This document shows positions 23,547 through 36,736 of a stretch of 64,000 nt of DNA, piece after piece. A model generated the notes under the pieces. It did no database searches, was not told the DNA's origin, and worked only from the letters and a program-made list of their open reading frames with translations. Position 1 is the stretch's first letter; every line of letters begins with the position of its first letter. The translations under genes and the position numbers were made by a program. Location of the stretch: contig JALGQZ010000008.1 in the NCBI GenBank assembly GCA_023105745.1, positions 44,699,618 through 44,763,617 of the forward strand, written 5' to 3'. Source of the stretch: Austropuccinia psidii (Eukaryota; Basidiomycota; Pucciniomycetes; Pucciniales; Sphaerophragmiaceae).

Positions 23547-24628
23547 ATGATTTCGATATCAAAAAGGAAGAGGAATCTAACGACGCCTACCATCATCAAC
23601 TCAAATCATACTCAAGAACATGAACTTGATCATCATGCATTAAAACATAAACCGCTCCTATCTTCGGCTTTGAATCCCAAGTCTTCAAATCATCGCTCTT
23701 CTTCAATCTCATCATCTCATGACTATCATCAACTTAATTCAATCTATCAATCATTTCCCCCTTCATTTACTCCTTCCATAAAAACTTATCATCATCATCA
23801 TCATCTTTGTAAGCCTCAGAACAGTAATCGTAAAGAATTGAGATCAAACACTCCATCCATCCTACCACGCTCAACTAGCGCACTCAGCAAAGTATCCTTT
23901 GGATCTTTTAGATCTTTCAATTCTCAGTTTAAACTTAAAATTCAATCATCCCTTAATCAATTCATTCAATCAACCAAGTCTGAGCATCCTTCATCACCTC
24001 TATCAAAAAAAATCAGAGATGAACTCGATTGGGCAAGCTTAAGAGCCGAATATGAGTTACAGTTAGCCAGAGGTTCAATAATAGAGAGATGTTTAGTTCA
24101 AGTTTATCTTGGTCAAGAAGTCACCAAAATTGGAAAAAAATGGATCGATAGAGTCGTAAGAAGCTTCCTTTCACTCTTCATTCACATCTTATTTTGCTCT
24201 AACATCAATTCAATCTTCAGTGGACACTTGCCGATAGACTAAGCCCAGCCTTACCTGCTGTACTCAGTCAATATTCTGCCAACGGCTTGATACCGTTACT
24301 CTATCCATTAAGGCATTCATTACATCAATTAGGTATCAGTTTACCCTATGATTTTAGGCAAGATGATAAAACAATGTCAAGATTCAAAGAATTAAGGCAA
24401 ACCTTGGAAAGAACGATTTGGTTCGCCGAGTTGATTGAGAAAGTGATTGAAAAAGTCAGTCAAGTAGGATTAATTAAATTCGAGCTAGTGGGTTTACACA
24501 AGGCATTTGAGCATGAAACCGTAATTGAATGTCGCTCGCTCGAAGAGGAAATCTTCATCATATCAAATTGGTCAGGTGAAATCAAGGGCAAAACCGGTAG
24601 CGGTAACAATTGGCGAGGTCTAATCTGA
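23547..24628 (+). CDS. Hypothetical host protein, two exons
   Basis: I do not recognise this gene. Exon 1 is 23547-24155 and exon 2 is 24221-24628, separated by a 65-base intron with GTAAGA...TTCAG borders that keeps the frame. The protein is 338 residues. The ATG at 23547 is the first in its frame after the pyrimidine-rich leader. Residues 1-150 are low-complexity and rich in Ser, His, Asn and Lys. From about residue 150 the chain looks folded and helical (LDWASLRAEYELQLARGS, GQEVTKIGKKWIDRVWTLAD, LYPLRHSLHQLGISLPYD, TLERTIWFAELIEKV) and ends GKTGSGNNWRGLI. The frame is open throughout, codon use is mixed and the CpG content is higher than in neighbouring repeats, so I take it as an active host gene. 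No transmembrane segment or signal peptide is evident. Confidence 0.75.
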
Positions 24629-25400
24629 ACAAAATTCCTTATTTATTTAGCATTTTATTTAAATTTAACTTGTTTATGGTGTTAGTCAAAGCAAGGAAAA
24701 AGGATCAGTTGACATTTTGTTTATCCCTGTAAATTATTTTTCTTTGATTTTTTTTATTTGTTTTAAACATATATCTGTTTGTAGGATGGAAAAGAAGGGG
24801 TATTGCAATCGTTATTATTTAATTGAAGAAGTCATTAACGTCAGATGCTGGCTTGAGCTGAAAGAATCTTAAGATTAAATATGTTGGACCACTATGGATT
24901 CTTTGGATTAAATTAATTCGCAATGGTTTTTTCGCAATGGTTTTTTTTCTCAGTTAGGGCTTGCAAATTTTCAGAAACCATTGGGCTCCAATAGCTGAGT
25001 TTTGCCACAAGTTGGGGTCAAAATACTTTTCAGATCCATCTTAAACATACATTCACACCCTGACCTAAATACCCAGATCTGTGTCATACATACATCTGTG
25101 TTGGTTTCATCACATCGAGGTTTTTTGTTTACCGATTTTATTCTCTGCTTAAAAGCCAAAGCGCTTGGGGTAAGATGGATGGCATGCCACATAGTACATG
25201 CCCTCTGAGTATGCACAGGCATGTTAAAAGGGGCTCAAATCCCAGGAGTATACCCTTATTTGTACTCTACTGAAAAGGATATTTCTCCTGAGTTCTTACA
25301 TCGATAGTCCAAATTTTGATGACATGTTACAATTATTGCTGAAGATGATTTGCTCTTGGAAACAAAACTGTAAAGCTTTCTGAAATGTGAATAAGATTCA
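24629..25400. other. Downstream flank of the host gene
   Basis: This is probably 3' UTR and intergenic DNA. Composition falls back to AT-rich by about 25.4 kb. The 24950-25250 part is more balanced and open on both strands for 68-83 codons, with nothing recognisable in either reading. Confidence 0.4.
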
Positions 25401-28400
25401 TTTTATCCAAAAAAAAAAGACAAAATTAACTTTGTTAACTGTTTTTTTTTAAAAAAAAAAAATTGGAAATTAATTTTTTTTTTAAGAATTAATTAAATTT
25501 TGTTCAAAAATTAAAGTATATTTTTTAAAAAATAAAATATAATATAATATAATTTTTTTTTGTAATAAAACATTGCCAAAAAAATAATCAAATAGGAAGG
25601 TAAGTAATAATAGTAGAAGAATGAATATCTCAAAAAAATTCTTTTAATTTTTTTTTCTTAAATTATTAATCATCAATCTCTCAACCAAAGAACCCCAAAT
25701 CAACTCAGTGTTAAAAACTTGAAGAAGTCTAAAAACCTTCATGCAATCTTAACCCAGCCTAATCATTTATATAGAATTAATTGGATGAATATCAAGTCAG
25801 ATTTCAATTTGTGCTTTGGAATTAATAATTCAACATTCATTGGAAGGCCTTAAATGAATAAATTTCCAATTCATATGCTATTTTCATTATTATTTGTTTT
25901 AATTTTATTGATTTTTAGAATTAAATTGAAAATTTAAAATTTAAAATCTATTAATTTATTCAATTTGAAGCTACAAATTTCATTATAAAATTTCTATTTT
26001 TTTTATAATTGAAAAATTAAATTCCTTAAGATTTAATCTTCAATATTCAGTTGTTTTTGTTTTTTCTTTGACTTATTTTAAATTAAACAATTTCAATTTT
26101 TATTATCCTTAAAAAAAACACTAAATGATTTTCTTTTTTCAATTTCAAATTTGAATTTTTTCAATAAAAAAATAAAAATCCAAAAAAAAAGTATAATCAC
26201 TTTTCTTTTTAATTATCTAAAAAAAAAATTCTTAGCTTAAATTAGTAAATATATATATATATATATATAAACAAATTCGATCATTGAATTTTAAAATATT
26301 TGATTTTCAATTTTTCTCAAGATATTTCATTCTCAAATGAAACTCAACAAAAAAAAATAATAATCACTTTTTTTTCAAAAATTCAAATCAAAATTATAAT
26401 TCTTTCAACAAAATTCTCCACACAATTTTCATTTATATTTTTTTTTTTCAACATAAAATAATTTTATTTGATTAATTTTTATTTATAGGTAAATGGTTCT
26501 TTTTTCATTTTATCTTTTTTTAACATAATTGTCATTGCACATCAAAAACTTCCTTCCACGAATCCCAGCCTCTCCCAATCACCTCCTACTATATTCTATG
26601 GAACTGCTAAATTGATTTAAAATTGACTTAAAAGGCTCTTAGAATCAATTCTCAATAAATTGACTAGTTTTTCTGATATATATTTTGTCTTGGAAGCTAT
26701 TGAAGCCTCTAAGACAATTCTTATTTTATTCTTTTAGTATTAAGAGCTTGAAGACCAATAATTCTTTATTTTTTTCATTTTCATCAGAATTTTTATGCTC
26801 CTGTTATCATTTTTTTCCTCTTATGGGGGTGGATTATTTGGGCTGTTTTTTCCTACTTTAACATTATCCTCAAAATTCAAAAAAAATCTCCTATCACTTC
26901 CATGTGAAATTCTAATGATGATGTACTTGTTAAAAGAAAACTTCTTTAATCATCAAGAGATTAATTATTAATAATTTGTCAATGAAAATTCACATAAATA
27001 AACAAAAATCTTGACCTGAAAATGTAGAATAATGAAAAATTTGAGAAGTGATACCATTGAAGCATGTAAGTAATGTTCAATAATACCAATGAGAAAACAA
27101 ACCATCATCAAACACAGTTAAAACTCTCTTGAATAACTCCCCCTCAAAAAATTCTTGTTAATTGATTCAACTAATTTTAAACACCTTTCAATAATTATTT
27201 ATCAAAATAATCAATTTGATGATATTCCAATACTAAAAAATTCAAAATATTAATAATAGGAAATTAATTTTAGAAATCATGAAAGGTATTGGATTTAGAG
27301 AAGGATCCAATTCAGGAAAATCTTCCAGAGTTTATCCAAGCTTACCAAATATGTAAGTTAAGCATCTTGAATAAGATAATAACAATTGGAATTATTTTAA
27401 TTGAAGTATTCTTATATTCCTTAAAGAATGAATTAATTATGAAAAAAAGAGAAAATAAAAATAAAATAATAATCAAAGAATACATATTACCAAATGTAGA
27501 TCAAACTGAATGGTTCAAAAATTCTTCATAAATTATTATAAAAATAAATGGATTTAATAATAACTCATATAAAGATGAGAATTATTTTAATAAATGTATT
27601 TATGATATTTTTTTCATTTATCAAAAAAAAAAAAGAATTTTCTGTTCCAGTTTTAACACCAATAAATTCAAAAAGACATGGTTTAATTTTTACTGAACTA
27701 AAATTTTAACTAAGATTTTAAAAATAAAATGATATAATTTAAATTTTTCCTGGAATAAATTTAAAATTATTAATTAAAACTTGAAACCATAAAATTAACC
27801 AAATTAAAATAAAAAACTTATTAATTTTTATAAATCATTTTTTAATTAACTAAAAATTATTTTATTTTAATAAGAATTTTATGGAAATTTAATCTTCTGA
27901 AGTTAGAAAAAAATAATTTTATCAAAAAGATTATGAACCAAGAAAGATGAACAAAAAATTAAAAAAAGGAAGAATTTTAACTATCTCAAAATTTATTATT
28001 TTAAATCCTTGTAAATATTTGATTTGAAAATTAATTTACAATAAAATGATCAAATTTTTGTCTTAAGTTCAACTTTATTTACTATTCATTATAAAATTCC
28101 AAGGTAAAAGTTTTCATCATTTCTTAAATATTAAAATATTTCTTTAACACTAAGATATATTAAACATTTTTGTATTATGAGGTATATTATTTCTTGAAAG
28201 ATATCAACCTATTGATATACTCCTTTCAAAAACAATTTATCTAACATAAAAAAGATCAAATTTGATTTCAGAAATAATTCCACCTCTTGTCTGTTTCATA
28301 TTTTATCTATAATTTCTTTGAGTGAATGTAATTGTATTTCAAATTTAAAAACTTCATATTTTATATCAACCTAAGATCCTGAAATACAAATTGTAAGATT

Positions 28401-30440
28401 ACTATTATGGTCACTTTTGATTTAAATTTACTATTTTCAATAAAGTCTTAATTATTTGAATAAAAATCAAAAGGTGAATTTTTAAATTCTCATATTTTGA
28501 TAAGAATTGGTGTCATTCAATGAGCCAGAGAAACCAAATATTAATGAAATGATCTCTTTTTTTATATAAAAAAACTAGATTTATTTAGATTAAATAGATT
28601 TATCTTCCAAATTCACTTCCAATTACATCTCAAATACTTATTTTGAAATTATACATACATTTTTTTTACAATAAAAATAAACCTCAAAATCGTTACTGGG
28701 TATTTTTTTTAAAATTATATAAATATAAATTAAATGAATAAAATATATCTTGTAAGCCTTTCCTCTTGTATCAACTCATAAAATATAGCCTTATTTTGTA
28801 AATTTGGCCATAATATTCTTTATCTCTTGTAATTTAATAAGCATGAAATCATTTAATTTCTATATATAAAAATGGAACATCTTCTGACTTGAAAATGAAT
28901 CCCTATATCCTCAATGAGAAAAAACTTTCATCTGATTCTGGTATTGATAAATATACGGCACATTTAATTGATGGGAAATTTTCCTTGAAGCTCAGGCATT
29001 TTCTAAAATTGGGTCATCTTGAAACAGCCGGACTAATATAGCAAATAAATCATGGATGAAATTTACATAAGTACCTAAATTTATCAGTGTATTAATTGGT
29101 AAAGCCATTATATGTGTATATTGAAGTAGTGGGGTTAAAATTATTTTTCATGAAATAAAATATTGCACAAATTTAATTTGAAATAAGAATTTCTTCTTAT
29201 ATTACAGAATAAGAGTTGAACTTTAAATATTGTGTGAAATTTCAATAATTCTAGTTCCTGAATGAAATATTTTTAAATTAATTCTTTTAAAAATGATTTA
29301 AATTCAGTAAATTTGAATATATATTTTAAAATGAATTATATGATCTAATCTTGTATAAATTAAATTAAATCAAATTTACTTGAAAGTGGTTTTTAGAAAA
29401 TATGAGATTTGAAAAAAACAAAAAAAAAAAAAATTAAGTACTAAAAAACATGTTTTTTTTTTTCTTCTTTTAACTAAAATAATATTAATAATTAATTTTA
29501 GGAAATTTATTAAATCCCAAAAAAAAAAAAAAAAAAAAATTAAGATTTTTCTTAAAAAAAATATTTTTTTTTTTTGATTTTGAATTCAGAATTCAAAATT
29601 TTGAGAATTAATTAATAATAATTGCAACTATAATAAATTTAATTAAAATATTAATATATTTTTTTTTAAAAGAATTAATTATTTTTTAAGAGAAAAAGAA
29701 ATTCAATTTATTTAAAATGCAAGAAAAAAAAAAGATAAAATAATTAAGATTTTTTTTTTTTTTTTTAGATTAAATATAAATTAAAGATGAAGAGTAATTA
29801 ATAGTTAAATATATTTTTTAAAAAAAAACAATTAAATTCAATTTAATTTATTCAAGAAAATTCCTCATTATTAAAGGAATTAATTTCCTTAAATAATAAT
29901 AATAGTAATAATATTTTTTTTGAAATGGATTTCATGAATAAAAATGGTCTAATTTGATATTATTCAATATGAATATTTATAAAAATGATAATAGCCCCCC
30001 TCAGAGCTGTAAAACATTGAGTTAATTGAATGCGGGATCTTGAGCTAAGAAAATATTCATATATATATAAATTTTTTGAAGTTGAATAACATTAAATATT
30101 GAACTTTGAACAAATGAATTTTGATATTAATTAAATATTGTTATTTCATAGACAAGTGAGGATAGATTATAAAAACTAACCTCAGAAGCAGGAATTATCA
30201 TCTTTAGAATAAATTACATTTGAAGTGAAAAAAAATCTACAACATCTCAATTATCTTCCATATTGATATTATCAATTGAGATTGAAATCCAATTCCACAA
30301 AAACAACCCTCATCTGAAAATTTATCTAAGGCTGTCTCAAAATCCTCTGTAAATCTTACAAATTCCAAATATTTTGTTATAATAAGCTGGCTTAAATTTA
30401 AGTAAAGAAGAATTTTGTGGCTTGTTTTGAAAATTTTGGA
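25401..30440. other. Extremely AT-rich 5-kb region without recognisable genes
   Basis: Long A and T runs dominate, and a (TA)n run lies near 26248-26270. An 80-codon frame at 27289-27531 has no recognisable motif and is followed by many stops. Short GC islands such as ACTCCCCCTCAA (about 27136) and AGCCCCCCTCAGAGCTG (about 29993) resemble polypurine tracts or element ends on the minus strand. It may be a graveyard of old retroelements, but I cannot assign any of it to a family. Confidence 0.45.
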
Positions 30441-31640
30441 AAGCCCTCAGCTGGATGCCCACCATTATCAAAGAAAGTTGGATGTCAATTGATGGCAAAT
30501 TAAGTCAACAAGAGATCCAAAAATAGATTGAAGCTTACACCCAACAATATGAAATACTGATAGAAAAATTATAAAAAGAAAAATATTTTCAAAGCTCCAC
30601 TGGGGAGGGAGTTACTCATGATGAAAACAAAAAGGGTGTTCATACAAGGGCTCAAAAACTGGAAAGTATTTTCCCATGCCATCATAAAATGGATGAGCGT
30701 TTTGGTAACAGGCCAAATATAATTCCAATGGAAATTTGTAATCTACCAAATATAGATTCAATTGAGTTTCTTAAGTCTTTGGATAGTGATGAAGTATGTG
30801 ATATCTTCTATATATTTTCAGATAAGACTCAAATTACTCAGTAGATTATTAGGTAAAATCTTCACATATCTCCCAATAAAACCCAAATGATAATGAAAGT
30901 GATTAAATATATGCTTATGGGTATGTAGAAGAGGATCAAGAGCAAGACTATGCTGTATTTTATAACTATTTTCAATTATCTCTTGCATTATTATAATATT
31001 TTTGTAATTCAGATGAATAGAGGAAAGAAGCATACTCATTCAGTAACCTCACAGATTGATCCAACTTTTATTATGGATATTACTGATGAGGGTTTGAACA
31101 AGGATGGAAACGTGGAGTCATCCGCGAAGCCTGCCCTTTCTACTCCCTCTAAAAGTCCTATCAAGCATGAATAATTAAAGAATTTGAATCCCAAGAGTGG
31201 TTCATCAAAAAAAGAAAATGACTCCATTCCATCATATGCATGCCATGAGGGTGATCAGTAATAATTTTGATATCTTTAAATAGAGGTTATCTGAGATTAT
31301 TATTTCAAATAGCACAGAATAAAAGTGAGATTGCAAAATTGGATTGGGAGAAAATGAAGTGGAAAGAGGAGAAGGAGGTTGAAATTAAGTGAATTGAGAA
31401 TGCTGAGGTCCAGAATAAACTAGAAATATCATTTGAAAGGGAAAAAAAAGAGAAGAAATTTAATTTTGAAGAAAAGAAATTGAAAACAAAGAGTGATTTT
31501 GAAGAACACAATCCGAGTCTTCAATTGAATTCTCAAAATTATCAAAAAAACATGAGCTTACCATTACAATTTTACAATTCAATTTGTCAGAAACAGAGCT
31601 TGATTCCATTATGAATTTAATTAACAATCAGTGATGTTAT
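30440..31640 (+). pseudogene. SANT/Myb-like transposon protein, copy D, decayed
   Basis: The plus strand shows WMSIDGKLSQQEIQK, GEGVTHDENKKGVHTRAQKL, FPCHHKMDERFGNRPNIIP and LPNIDSIEFLKSLDSDE (30465-30800), parallel to the trihelix-type head of copies A and B. A possible intron, 30921-31012 (GTATGT...TTCAG), leads to MNRGKKHTHSVTSQ (31013-31171). A Lys/Glu-rich coiled-coil-like tail follows (about 31320-31560) and ends near MSLPLQFYNS. Stops occur within both halves. It converges with the dioxygenase-like gene that starts at 32707. The likely role of the ancestor was DNA binding for a Harbinger transposase. Confidence 0.6.
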
Positions 31641-31899
31641 TAATACAATAGTGCAACATATTTTGGACTTTAATAGATGTTCAAGGAAATATATGTGAAT
31701 TACTTATTTGGTGTTCCATGACTCAATGCAAATTGAAAACCCAAGATGCTTTTTGGAATCCATAGGGTATTTTAACTTAATATTTTATGTCAATTTCAAT
31801 ATTCATTAGTGGTGATTTACTTAGTATATAGAGGATTTAATAGCTATGAGTGGGGATTAATATCTCAAATACTAAAAGAAAATGCTAGTTACTCTGACA
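31641..31899. other. Spacer between convergent pseudogenes
   Basis: AT-rich, with no gene or repeat recognised. Confidence 0.4.
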
Positions 31900-32707
31900 A
31901 AAATTATCAGATTTTATTATCATGAGAAGTACAAAAACATACTAATACTTTGGAAACCTGCAAAGAAAGGCCCAAGCATGTATTGGTACAAGTAAAAATA
32001 GAGCTTTCAGTATAATGAATAAAATCCTTGGCCCTCCAAATGATTCGACATATTCCATTAGTTTGAAAAACATCAACTGCAAAGTTATTTTCAGGAAATA
32101 TAAAACACCAATTTGATACTTTATCAGTTGGATTTTTATTGATTAATCCATTGATTTTATCAACTTTAATCCACCATTCAGGTATTTATGTGGATTTTTG
32201 AAAACTTCATTTTTGGTAAATGCCAAAGATGATGAAAAGTCTTGAGGAGTTACATCATCATGAACAGTATTGGAAAAAGATGGAAGCCCATTATTTAGAA
32301 CTTTTTGTTGTGCTTCGATAAAGAGTTCAGAGGCTTCATGTTGACATTTTTTTTGAAAGGTGAAGTACTGCCCTGGCTAGCATTGGTTACCAATCATTCC
32401 AGTCTTGAATTTTCTTTTTGATCTTACTTGTCAATCCATAACATCCAATGCTTTCATTCTTTGTAATCGATTTCCCCCATCCAAGATACCACATTTCAGC
32501 TGAGAGTATCTTCTTATTTATTTTAACTTTCTGTAAGTATTTTTTCTCTTGAAATAAGGTGTGTGAAAGGTGATTAAATTCAATTTTATCTTCTGGAGTA
32601 ATTTGTGAAAATGGCAAAAAGTCTATTATGGCAATTAAAGTTTTATTTGGGGAAAAGACAAGGGTGGACTTTGAGGAAATAGTGTGGAATTGACCATAAT
32701 TATTCAA
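31900..32707 (-). pseudogene. TET/JBP-like dioxygenase pseudogene, copy D
   Basis: The minus strand opens from 32707 to 32387 with LIAIIDFLPFSQITPEDK, LSAEMWYLGWGKSITK and IGCYGLTSK. In successive frames it continues with ASELFIEAQQKVLNNGLPSF, FSSSLAFTKNEVFKNPHKYL (about 32185-32250), NGICRIIWRAKDFIHYTES (about 32000-32060) and TCLGLSLQVSKVL (about 31950-31990). The order (sheet-rich N-part, HxD site, IIWRAxxxxHxT, then TxLGxSxQ) fits TET/JBP-type Fe(II)/2-oxoglutarate oxygenases known from basidiomycetes. The HxD Asp reads Tyr, and the Arg expected before LGxSxQ reads Cys. Sequence identity to copies A-C is low, so this is a separate lineage. Frame changes make it non-functional. Confidence 0.62.
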
Positions 32708-33012
32708 AAATGAAAAAATTTCCTTGGAATTCTATGATTTGTATATTTCTGGATTAATATATTTCCATTTTGAAAATTTCCTCTTCCTACTTTTGTGAGG
32801 GTAACATCAGATAATTCAGAAGAATCATCAGCATTATCATCCGAATTATGGAAGGCTTTTGAGGTGGATGGTATGAGCTTCTGAATTCTGTCTAAAAAGG
32901 AATTTAATAAAATTAGAATTAAATGTTGGGAATATTTTATTCTATGATGTGAAACACCTATAAGCTGAACCTATTCAGTATATGATATGGTCACAGATCT
33001 TACAAGGTCACT
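32708..33012. other. Flank upstream of dioxygenase copy D
   Basis: No complete gene. AATCATCAGCATTATCATCC near 32822-32843 would encode an acidic stretch on the minus strand, so the dioxygenase N-terminus may extend here. Confidence 0.35.
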
Positions 33013-34925
33013 TGTGAGCCTTGAGGTATATTTTACATACCCAAATAGGCCACAATCATCTTAAAAATAAAATCTGAATTATGCATAACTAATAAGTCAT
33101 GCATATGTCCACAATTCATCATTTTTGATTTCAGAAAAGATCAATAAATTTTTATTGAGTAAGTAAATCCATAGATTTAAGGCCAGATTTGGATTCTACA
33201 CAAAAATTCACCTAGGGTAGCTCCATAGAGTGAATAAGCTCAAATTAACTCTTTGAGATGGTAATATGGAAAATACTTCAACACCACATCAAAGATCTGT
33301 AAAAAGTTTTGTTTTTCTTAATTTCACGCCAAAATAATGGGAATGTGAGAAATCCCATGTTACATATACACTAAGAATAGTGTTATTCATGTTTTGGGCT
33401 CTTAATATCATGGTATTCTTACATGGACTTTTGGTACACCCATAGGGGATATCTCACTTGAAGCTTAATTTTCTATTTTGACGTGAAGAATAGGAAAGGG
33501 GGACAAAAGACATTCAAGAGAGCCAGGACACCCAGCTTCTGAGGCCTCAGAGACATGGACAACTCCAAAGCTTGGATCCATGGCTAATCTTGGCCTAATC
33601 GGTAAACTAAAACCTTTTGGGAACTTGGTTACCATGTTACAACTACAGTAAATCTTAAGAAAATAGCAAATAACCTGCTATTTTGACATGCCAAGGAGGT
33701 AAAGAGCTACTTAGACTCCTTTAACCATGTAAATTCTTAATGAATTTCCATGGATAAACCCCAAAAGAGTAATTAAAACCCTTTTTGGACTTGTATCCAT
33801 TGATTTACCTCATAGCAACCAGTTAAACACTGATATTTGCAATTCTATGTAGAAATGAGGTAAAAACTTCAAAAATTCATTAAAAATACAATTCTTAATG
33901 AATATCTCTGAAACTTTTAGTACCAATAGAGAACTGTATTATCTATGGTAAAACCAAAAAAATATGGTTTTACTAGTAAAATTCAAAGTTTTACTTACAG
34001 TCCATTTTTGACTATTCTATGTGAAACACTGAATTTTCAAAAATTAACAGTAATTATAACCTGTGATGAAGTTTCCAATAACATTGATAGCTTTGGGAAA
34101 TAAATGATTATTTTGGAATGAAAGAATATTTACAGATGTTAATCATTTTATTTTTAACCATATTGGGGTTGGTAGTCACGTAAAAGCATCAATTAAGTAA
34201 TTATGATAATCTTACATGACAACAGATGATGCAATCAATAATCCAAAAAGGTTTACTGTTTTCTCACTCACTGGTTTTTCATTTTTCTCCATAGCACGCC
34301 TCTGTGAGCTGTTGTTGACTTAAAAGAGGCCTCCTCTTGCTGTTTTTTCCACATCATCATCATCATCTTATTATCCATTTATATCATTGTTACCAACAAG
34401 TACATATTAGTTAAAAGCTATTCTTAAGTGTTTCAATTCTTTCAGAATCCATCAGAAATACTTGAAATCATATAATCCAACTATATATTGTTGAAATACT
34501 CTTATACATTCATTTTGATCCTTTAAATCCACAATTCTATGTCAAGTCTCTCTATCTTATCTTTCAATAAGTTCTTTGGAATATTAGTGAGTGATTTATC
34601 TTTAGTTCTTAAAGTTTTTCTCTAAAATTAGTTTTCTTCAAGAATTATTGTTATAATTATTCTTGCAAAAGATAATTATATATTAAAATAATTTTATTAT
34701 TTTAATAAAAAGAAGTTTTATTATTGAAATCTTCTAGTAATTGATTCTTGTAGACAATTACTTTCTCACTGTTAAAATAACTAGTAGTGCTTAACACGTG
34801 AAAAAAAATTCTTTAATTATTTGATTGTGGTTATAATAGCACTTTTTTATTATATTTTGTAAGAACAGTCATAGTACTTTTTATTAATAGTAATATTATC
34901 ATTAGCTTCATAGGCACATCTTACA
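33013..34925 (+). mobile_element. Solo LTR of the young Gypsy family
   Basis: The sequence starts TGTGAGCCTTGAGGTATATT and ends GCACATCTTACA, like the 1921-bp LTRs of the element at 45209-55598. It is 1913 bp and diverged by some percent by eye. TCACT flanks it on both sides (33008-33012 and 34926-34930), a clean 5-bp target duplication. No internal region is attached, so it is a solo LTR left by recombination between two LTRs. Confidence 0.95.
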
Positions 34926-34984
34926 TCACTAATGGTTGTATAATATCACTAACATTTGATTATAAAATGATCTCACTTGCCTTG

Positions 34985-36600
34985 CAATTTTACTTTTCTT
35001 TCAATAGCCTCAGCAACTCATTTTTTATGTCTCTTACTTTGGTAAACCATTCTATTTGTTCAAGGAAATGATAAAATACTTGAAAAACCACTTCCCAGAG
35101 GTACCAAAAGTGGGAGAGAGCAAACATAAGAGTAAGAAAACTTACATTTCCTTTGTTTTTTGTAAAGCAAATAACAAAATACTTTGAAAAATTACTCCTA
35201 GATGTACTGAAGGTGAGAGTGATAATAATAAAATGAAAACTTAACTTACCTTTTTTCATTTTTTTAAAAGGAATTAAGAAAAAACTCAAAATAAAGCTAA
35301 AAATAAATTAACTAAAGTACCATTTAGAGGTACTGAGAGTAAGAGTGAGCAAGAGATCAAAAAAAAACTAAAAAAAATTTTCAACAAAAATAAAATTTAA
35401 TTGATTAAAGTACCTCCTAGAGGTACTGAGAACCAGAGCAAGCAAAAGAAAAAAAAACTCACCTTTTTTTGTTTTTTTTTGAAAGAAGTTGAAAAAAAAC
35501 TAAAAAAAATTAATTAGAGTAAATCTTAAAGGTACTGAGAGCCAGAGAAAGCAAAAGAACAAAAAAAAACAAAAAAAAACTTACTTTTTTTTGTTTTTTT
35601 GAAAGAAATTAAGAAAAACTAAGAATTATAAATTAATTAAATAAAGTACCTCCTAAAGGTACTGAGAGCCAGAGAGAGCAAAACCACAAAAAATCTACTT
35701 TTTTTGATTTATTTTGAAATAAATTAAAAAACTCAAAAAGTAAAAAATAATTAATCAGAGTACCTCCCAGAGGTACTGAGATCCAGAGTGAGGAAAACAC
35801 AACAAGAAACCTACACTTTTTTTATTTTTTTAAAGAAATTTCAAAAACTGCAAAATAATTAATTAGAGTGACTCTTAGAGGTACTGAGAGCCAGAGAAAG
35901 GAAAAGAACAAAAAAAATGACTTTTTTCTTGTTTTTTTGAAAGAGCAAGCAAAAACATAAAAAAACCCTACTTTTTTTGTTTTTTTTTGAAAGAAATAAA
36001 AAAATGAAAAAAATAATTCAAGTACCTCCTAGAGTACTGAGAGCCAGCATGAGCAAAACAACAAAAAAAACTTACCTTTTTTTTTTTCAAAAAAATTAAT
36101 TAAAGTACCTCCTAGAGGTACTGATAGCCAGAGAAAGAAAAAGCACAAAAAAACCTACTTAGTTTTGTTTTTTTCTGAAAGAAATCAAAAAGAGTACCTC
36201 CGAGAGGTACCAAGAGTGAGTTCAAGAAAAATAAATAAAAACTACTTGCTTTTTTTGTTCTTTTGAAGAAAATAATAGAAAAACTAATAAAAGTACAGAA
36301 AGTGAGAGAAAGAAAGAAAAAAATCAAAAAGAACAACTTAACATTTTTCCTCATTTTTTCAAACAAAAAACACAAAATAAAATAATAGAAAGAACTCTAA
36401 AGATGAATTTCAAGCTGGAAGGCCTTCCAGAGGTATTGAGAGTGAGAATAAGGCAAAAAAACTCATTCATTCAGTTATTTTTCCCAAAAAATTGAAAAAG
36501 AAATTGGAAAAATTAGGTGAGAATGCCTACTAGAGCTTATGAGAGTGAGGCTAATTTTGGAATTTATTTTTCAAAATAGGATTTCAATAAAAAAATTAAC
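34985..36600 (-). repeat. About 14 degenerate units with a palindromic core
   Basis: Units of roughly 85-125 bases start near 35087, 35207, 35320, 35410, 35518, 35645, 35759, 35870, 36020, 36104, 36194, 36294, 36420 and 36525. The best conserved part is AGTACCTCCTAGAGGTACTG followed by AGAGCCAGAG; the first 19 bases are self-complementary (AGTACCTC / GAGGTACT). On the minus strand many units show a donor-like GTAAGT, GTGAGT or GTAGGT, then a T-rich stretch of about 40 bases ending TGGCTCTCAG just before the palindrome. The array lies directly after the stop of the minus-strand Harbinger transposase. Confidence 0.85.
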
Positions 36601-36736
36601 AGAACAAAACAAAAGTTAAAATAAGAATGAAAAATTGGGCAGAATGGCTTCAACAAGGAGCGTTTGTATTGTTTTTATAAATGAAAATATTTAACTATAT
36701 TAAAAAGATGCTTGAGTTCATAAAAAATAATTAAGA

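Noticed and set aside
27289..27531. 80-codon plus-strand frame in the AT-rich desert
   Set aside because: No motif, biased composition and immediate stops downstream; probably a chance or very old remnant.
34985..36600. CRISPR-like array
   Set aside because: Units vary in length and sequence, the conserved part is a eukaryotic-style palindrome, there are no unique spacers of fixed length and no cas genes, and the genome is fungal.
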